DNA of 20,193 nt from the NCBI GenBank assembly GCA_016302525.1, contig JAEDNJ010000007.1:1-20193 (forward strand), read 5' to 3'. The translations under genes were made by a program, and so were the position numbers. The notes under the pieces were generated by a model. That model worked only from the letters and a program-made list of their open reading frames with translations, ran no database searches and was not told the DNA's origin. Position 1 is the first letter of the stretch, and the number at the start of each line of letters is the position of its first letter. Positions 16,212 through 20,193 of the stretch are shown here, piece after piece. Source of the stretch: Phascolarctobacterium sp. (GTDB taxonomy: Bacteria > Bacillota > Negativicutes > Acidaminococcales > Acidaminococcaceae).

Positions 16212-16224
16212 ACGAGGTGTCCTT

Positions 16225-16458
16225 ATGAATATTACGAAAAGCAAATACTATCCCTGGCTCATTACCTTTATTGTTTGGTTTATTTCCTTTACCATTTTAG
16301 GTATGCCGGGAAAATTCATGCCCTATGTCGCAGTGGCCTATGCCTATGTCTACTGTATCTGGGCCCTGCAAAAGCAGGATTTGGGTCGCTGGCACCGTTG
16401 GTTTCTCTTTGGCTGGATGATTTGGATAGCCGTTTTATTTGTGGGTACAATAATGTAG
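16225..16458 (+). CDS. Small three-helix membrane protein of unknown function
   Basis: A 77-residue, very hydrophobic protein rich in tryptophan and tyrosine. Three membrane helices are visible at about residues 10-27, 31-48 and 59-76, joined by a short loop with GMPGKFMP and a basic loop with KQDLGRWHRW. I do not recognise a family. The ATG has GAGGTG at 16214-16219 and lies 13 bases after the ATPase stop, so it is almost certainly on the same transcript. A role in the assembly or control of the calcium pump is possible, but this rests only on position. A second frame at 16275-16514 over the same DNA has no ribosome site and is taken as a shadow. Confidence 0.75.
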   Translation: MNITKSKYYPWLITFIVWFISFTILGMPGKFMPYVAVAYAYVYCIWALQKQDLGRWHRWFLFGWMIWIAVLFVGTIM

Positions 16459-16498
16459 TGTGTTTTAATGGTCGTATCGTCGTAAAAGGAGACAAGCC

Positions 16499-19400
16499 AT
16501 GCAGACCAATTTGACAGTATATACAGTGCCCTTAGGGGCGACTATGCGAGAGAGCTTTTGTCAAGAGCTGAAAGCCCTGGACTACGGGAAGGGTGTTTTG
16601 CTTTTGCCCACCGGTCTTTTGCAAAAGCGGGTAAAAGAGAGCTTTAATATTGCTGTGAGCGGCTTTGATACTCTTGCCAATAAAATTTTAAACTTAAACG
16701 GCTATGCTTATCTTGAAGAAATAAACTATCGCAGTCAACAGCTCGTGGTGCAGGAGGTTCTTGCTTATTATTCCGAGCAGGGGCAGTTTAGCTATTTGGC
16801 TAGTCTCAAGGATAAAAAGGGCTTTGTTAAGCATATGACTGCGCTTATCAGCCAGCTGAGCCGTAGTGGCGCTACTGCTGAGGAAATTAGCTCTGCTCTT
16901 ACAAGCTGGGGGAGAGCTGGCAGCTTGGGCAGCAAGGATAGAGAGGTGGCCCTTGTTTATCAAGGCTATCGCAATCTGTTGAAGGCTCAATCTCGCTTTG
17001 ACCTAGAGGGAAAATATCGTCTGGCCCTGAAAATACTACGCGAGCAGAAAAAGCCGCGCTTGCCCTGGCAGGTAGTTTATCTAAGCGATTTTGCAACCCT
17101 GGATGCTCTGCAGCTAGAGCTGTTATTGGCCTTGGCTAAGCATTGTGAGGTAAAGGTGGGCCTGTGCTACGAAAAGGGCAGGTCCTATTCGCAAATTAGC
17201 CAAACCACGCTAGAAGCTCTGGAAAAAACTGTGCAAGCTCAGTCTGCTGCTGGCTCTGCGCCTTTGAGGGCTCCTGCTCTAGAGCATATCAGCGCTCTGC
17301 TTGGTGCACAGGGACTGCATAAAATTGCTAGGGATAGCAGCATAGTTGTGCGTGAATATAAGCACCAGCTGGCCGAAATTAAGGGTGTTTTAACAGAAAT
17401 AAAAGCAGAGCTCTTAGCCGGAGCTAAGCTAGAGGACTACGCTGTGGCTGTGTATGACCTCAATAATTATAAGGGACTGCGCTTAATTGCAGATGCTTAT
17501 GGTATTCCCCTGACATTGCCCAAAAAAGAGCAGCTTTTAGTACAGCCTCTGACAGAATTTTTATTGCAACTCCTGGCTGCCGTGCCTGATAATAGGCAGG
17601 GTGTAGAGTCTTACTTTGCCCTTTTGGGTAGCAGCATAGGTAAGCTGTTCTTTGGTATATCTTTAGAGGGAATGGCTAAGCTTAAAGAAAAGGTTTTCTT
17701 TAAGCAACGCTCGTCTGTACAGGCTGCTGTAGCTGCTGAGCTAGAAGGGCAGGAAAAGCCTGCCTTTTTGGAGAAAATAGATGACTTTCTTGCTCATTGC
17801 CAGCAGAGGGATACTATAACTGGTTTTGTAGAAATACTTACAAATTTTGTCACCGAGCTGTCTCTCGCCAAGGAACTGGGTCGTTTATATAAGGAAGAAA
17901 AAATAGGGCTCACGGGTCTGCAGAGTATTTTGAGCACTGAAAGACTGCTTTTAGATAGCTTAAGCAGCCTACAAGAGGACTATGAAAAATGTGGGCTGGC
18001 TGGGGATAGCCACAGCCTGCAGGACTTTATCTCTGCCTGGCAGGAGGGTCTAGCAGAGCAAAGCCTGACCCTATCAATAGGGCGCAAGGATGGCCTTTTG
18101 GTTACGAACGCTGTGCAGCTGCAGGGAGCTATCTTTAAAAGGGTTTATCTCCTAGGCCTAAGAGAGGGCGAATTCCCGGCTGGCAATAGAGAAAATTGGC
18201 TTTACAACGATAAGGAGCGGGGCGAGCTGCAGGCCATGGGCATAGAGCTGCCCAACACCTTCAATGCCTATGCAGCAGATTATTGCCTCTTTGCAGGGGC
18301 TGCGGCAGCAGCTACAGAAAGGCTGGTGCTGAGCTATTATAAGGATGATGAGGGCGAGGAATCTCCTTATCTTGATGAGGTGCAAAAGCTCTTTTTAGAT
18401 TTAGAGGTAGATGTAATAGAAGCGAAGGCTCCTGCCAGCAGAGCTGAGGCCATTGAATCCAGCTCTAGCTGTGACAGAGAGTGGCTAGAGCAGCAGGTGG
18501 GCCAGCTAAGCCTAAAGGCTGCTAGCATAGATGTAAATCGCAACGGAAAATTTAACGGTACTTTAGAGGAACAGGCGCTCCTAGATAGCTTAGAGGAACA
18601 GGGAAGGGCGGGCTTTAGTGCTTCTAGCCTTGGCAGCTATGTTGACTGTCCCTTTAAGTATTTAGGTATGCGGCTCTGGAAGCAGCAGGATAGGGGAGAA
18701 AAATCTGAACAGCTGGATGGCGGCACTCGTGGTAGTCTTTTCCACGATACGGCTGCAGCCTATGTGAAGACCTATCTTAAAAATAAGCCTCCTAAGGATA
18801 TGGAGCTTTTATGGACAAGGCTCATGGCTATTTATCAGGAAAAAGTGGCTCAGTACGAGGCCGAGGGCAAAATCCTTGCTAATGAGTTTTGGTCTGTGGA
18901 GTCTAAGGAGCTTGAAAGGTTATTAGGCTGGTGGCTGCGCTATGAGGTAGCCGAGCAGGAGCAATGGGATGATTTTTGCCCTGTAGCCTTGGAAAGAGGC
19001 TTCGGCTCTCAAGGTCTGCCAGTACGCCTTGAAACTGTCGCTGGGCAGCCTGTTTATCTCATTGGTCGTGTGGATAGAATAGATGCCGATAGCAGCTGTG
19101 CCTTCATCACAGATTACAAGTCTGGCAATGCTCCAGGCAATAACGATTTTGTAGCTGGCAAGGATTTACAAATGGCCTTTTATCTTTTGGCAGCAGAAAA
19201 GCTGTGCCCTGACAAGGAAATCTTAGGCGGAAATTATTTGAGCTTGAAGGAAAAGAAGCGTCTGTCTGGTGTAGCCTGGAAGGATACTGGAAATGCTAAG
19301 ATTAAGACCGCTGGCACGAAGAAAAATCCTACCTATGCAAGCTGGGACGAGGTAAAGGCTGCCTGTGAGGCTATGGTCATCAAGCCGGCAACAGAGCTGT

Positions 19401-19564
19401 ATAAGGGTAAATTTCAGGTTGAACCTAGGGATGAGAAGGTTTGTAGGTTTTGTCCCTTAAAGGATGTTTGTCGTTTGCAGATTTTGCAGCAGAGTGTGCA
19501 ATGGAAGGAGAGTAACCAGAATGGCGAAGCAACAGCCAACTGCTCAACAGCAGGAGATAATTAA
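16499..19564 (+). CDS. addB: AddB-type nuclease subunit of the AddAB helicase-nuclease
   Basis: A 1021-residue protein that with AddA resects DNA double-strand ends for recombination. The C-terminal PD-(D/E)XK nuclease domain shows GSLFHDT, IGRVDRID and the catalytic DYK (D872, K874). The four cysteines of the AddB iron-sulphur staple are present: C717 (DCPFKYLG) and C982, C985 and C991 (CX2CX5C). The N-terminal half is an inactive helicase-like fold with no Walker A; its first strand region reads TVPLGATMRESF, as in RexB-like proteins. It is somewhat shorter than Bacillus AddB (about 1166). The start has AAAAGGAG at 16484-16491. It overlaps addA by 44 bases. The family call is supported mainly by the nuclease end and the neighbour. 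Confidence 0.88.
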   Translation: MQTNLTVYTVPLGATMRESFCQELKALDYGKGVLLLPTGLLQKRVKESFNIAVSGFDTLANKILNLNGYAYLEEINYRSQQLVVQEVLAYYSEQGQFSYLASLKDKKGFVKHMTALISQLSRSGATAEEISSALTSWGRAGSLGSKDREVALVYQGYRNLLKAQSRFDLEGKYRLALKILREQKKPRLPWQVVYLSDFATLDALQLELLLALAKHCEVKVGLCYEKGRSYSQISQTTLEALEKTVQAQSAAGSAPLRAPALEHISALLGAQGLHKIARDSSIVVREYKHQLAEIKGVLTEIKAELLAGAKLEDYAVAVYDLNNYKGLRLIADAYGIPLTLPKKEQLLVQPLTEFLLQLLAAVPDNRQGVESYFALLGSSIGKLFFGISLEGMAKLKEKVFFKQRSSVQAAVAAELEGQEKPAFLEKIDDFLAHCQQRDTITGFVEILTNFVTELSLAKELGRLYKEEKIGLTGLQSILSTERLLLDSLSSLQEDYEKCGLAGDSHSLQDFISAWQEGLAEQSLTLSIGRKDGLLVTNAVQLQGAIFKRVYLLGLREGEFPAGNRENWLYNDKERGELQAMGIELPNTFNAYAADYCLFAGAAAAATERLVLSYYKDDEGEESPYLDEVQKLFLDLEVDVIEAKAPASRAEAIESSSSCDREWLEQQVGQLSLKAASIDVNRNGKFNGTLEEQALLDSLEEQGRAGFSASSLGSYVDCPFKYLGMRLWKQQDRGEKSEQLDGGTRGSLFHDTAAAYVKTYLKNKPPKDMELLWTRLMAIYQEKVAQYEAEGKILANEFWSVESKELERLLGWWLRYEVAEQEQWDDFCPVALERGFGSQGLPVRLETVAGQPVYLIGRVDRIDADSSCAFITDYKSGNAPGNNDFVAGKDLQMAFYLLAAEKLCPDKEILGGNYLSLKEKKRLSGVAWKDTGNAKIKTAGTKKNPTYASWDEVKAACEAMVIKPATELYKGKFQVEPRDEKVCRFCPLKDVCRLQILQQSVQWKESNQNGEATANCSTAGDN

Positions 19565-20193
19565 TTCAATAGATAGTAATGTGGCTGTTTCTGCTGGTGC
19601 CGGTAGCGGCAAAACTCAGGTGCTGATTGGTCGCTTTATGCATATTCTGGAAACTAGCCTGCAGCAGGGGCTTGCGGCTCAGGGCAGGTATCCTTTTAAT
19701 GTAGATCAGCTAGTTGCTATCACCTTTACGAAAAAGGCGGCGGCAGAAATGCGTTCTCGTTTACGCCGCGAGCTAAATGCGAAGCTAGAGGCTTTGGAAG
19801 CGGATATGGCAGCAGGCAGTATTGATTCTCTGCGAGGTCAGGTTTACGGAGATTTTTGGCGTACTCAGCTACAACGCTTGCCGCGCACCCATATTTGCAC
19901 TATTCATAGCCTGTGCAGCTATATTTTGCGCGAAAACCCCCTAGAGGCTAATCTTGACCCTCAATTTATAGTAGCTGAGGAATATGAGGGGAAAATCTTC
20001 GTGCAGGCTTGCCTAGAGAGCTTTGTGCGCCGAGCCCTGCGCAACGACAATGAGCATGTAACTGCTCTGGCCCAGTATTATGGGTTAAAGAAATTTTTTA
20101 ATCAGTTGCAGCTAATCCTGCCTAAATTGCAGGAAATAATGGCGGCTGGAGATTTGCAGCAGCCTTATAGAGATAATCTTGCCAGCATAGAGC
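19521..20193 (+). CDS. addA: AddA helicase/nuclease subunit, N-terminal part (runs off window)
   Basis: The frame is open from ATG 19521 to the window end, giving 224 residues of a UvrD-like superfamily 1 helicase. Seen are a Q motif (TAQQQEII), Walker A AGAGSGKT (25-32), motif Ia AITFTKKAAAEMRSRL and THICTIHSLCSYILRENP. AddA is the motor and second nuclease subunit of AddAB. The start has GGAAGGAGAG (19503-19512) and lies inside the 3' end of addB, shifted in frame, so translation of the two subunits is probably coupled. The remaining helicase motifs and the C-terminal nuclease domain are outside the window. Confidence 0.93.
   Translation, partial: MAKQQPTAQQQEIINSIDSNVAVSAGAGSGKTQVLIGRFMHILETSLQQGLAAQGRYPFNVDQLVAITFTKKAAAEMRSRLRRELNAKLEALEADMAAGSIDSLRGQVYGDFWRTQLQRLPRTHICTIHSLCSYILRENPLEANLDPQFIVAEEYEGKIFVQACLESFVRRALRNDNEHVTALAQYYGLKKFFNQLQLILPKLQEIMAAGDLQQPYRDNLASIE

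Noticed and set aside
16275..16514. Second open frame overlapping the small membrane protein
   Set aside because: No ribosome site at its start, and it shares the DNA of a better supported gene in another frame.
1..20193. Mobile elements, CRISPR arrays, tRNA/rRNA genes, defence systems
   Set aside because: No transposase, integrase, regular spacer-repeat pattern or RNA gene was recognised; AddAB is a general repair system and not a dedicated defence island.

Overview
This window is about 20 kb of ordinary, gene-dense bacterial chromosome. The gene order (DUF116 - rsmB - rlmN - PP2C phosphatase - PASTA kinase - rsgA - rpe ... rpmB ... recG) is the Firmicutes-type cluster known from Bacillus. 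A DUF116 gene in front of rsmB, moderate GC, and a PASTA kinase with a diverged active-site motif suggest a Negativicutes or Clostridia member, perhaps a relative of Phascolarctobacterium/Acidaminococcus. That placement is inference from gene style only.

Layout. (1) 1-7052: a tightly packed plus-strand run with most starts overlapping the previous stop. It holds the 3' end of a DUF116 gene, rsmB and rlmN (rRNA methylation), prpC and pknB (a reversible Ser/Thr phosphorylation pair), rsgA (30S maturation GTPase) and rpe (pentose phosphate pathway). (2) 7108-8121: a PAS-GGDEF diguanylate cyclase sits between rpe and rpmB, followed by a long hairpin terminator. (3) 8380-8717: rpmB (ribosomal protein L28) lies alone on the minus strand with its own promoter and terminator. 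(4) 8718-9183: an AT-rich, non-coding stretch, probably the recG promoter and leader. (5) 9184-11889: recG and a Sel1-repeat gene, one transcription unit. (6) 11916-13512: a monocistronic PurF-like protein with its own promoter and terminator, whose glutaminase active site has been lost. (7) 13559-16458: a PMCA-like P-type Ca2+ ATPase with a 77-residue membrane protein directly behind it. (8) 16499-20193: addB and the 5' part of addA, the double-strand-break end-processing nuclease/helicase; addA runs off the window.

How the genes work together: the left half couples ribosome modification and assembly (RsmB, RlmN, RsgA, L28) to PrpC/PknB signalling; the right half carries DNA repair enzymes (RecG, AddAB) separated by the PurF-like and Ca2+ pump units. 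No mobile element, CRISPR array, phage gene, tRNA or rRNA was seen. The points most worth a second look are the PurF paralogue without its catalytic cysteine but with the Fe-S ligand pattern and an additional cysteine cluster, the small membrane protein tied to the calcium pump, the repeat structures at the two promoters in front of these units, and the unexplained 5' region of recG.
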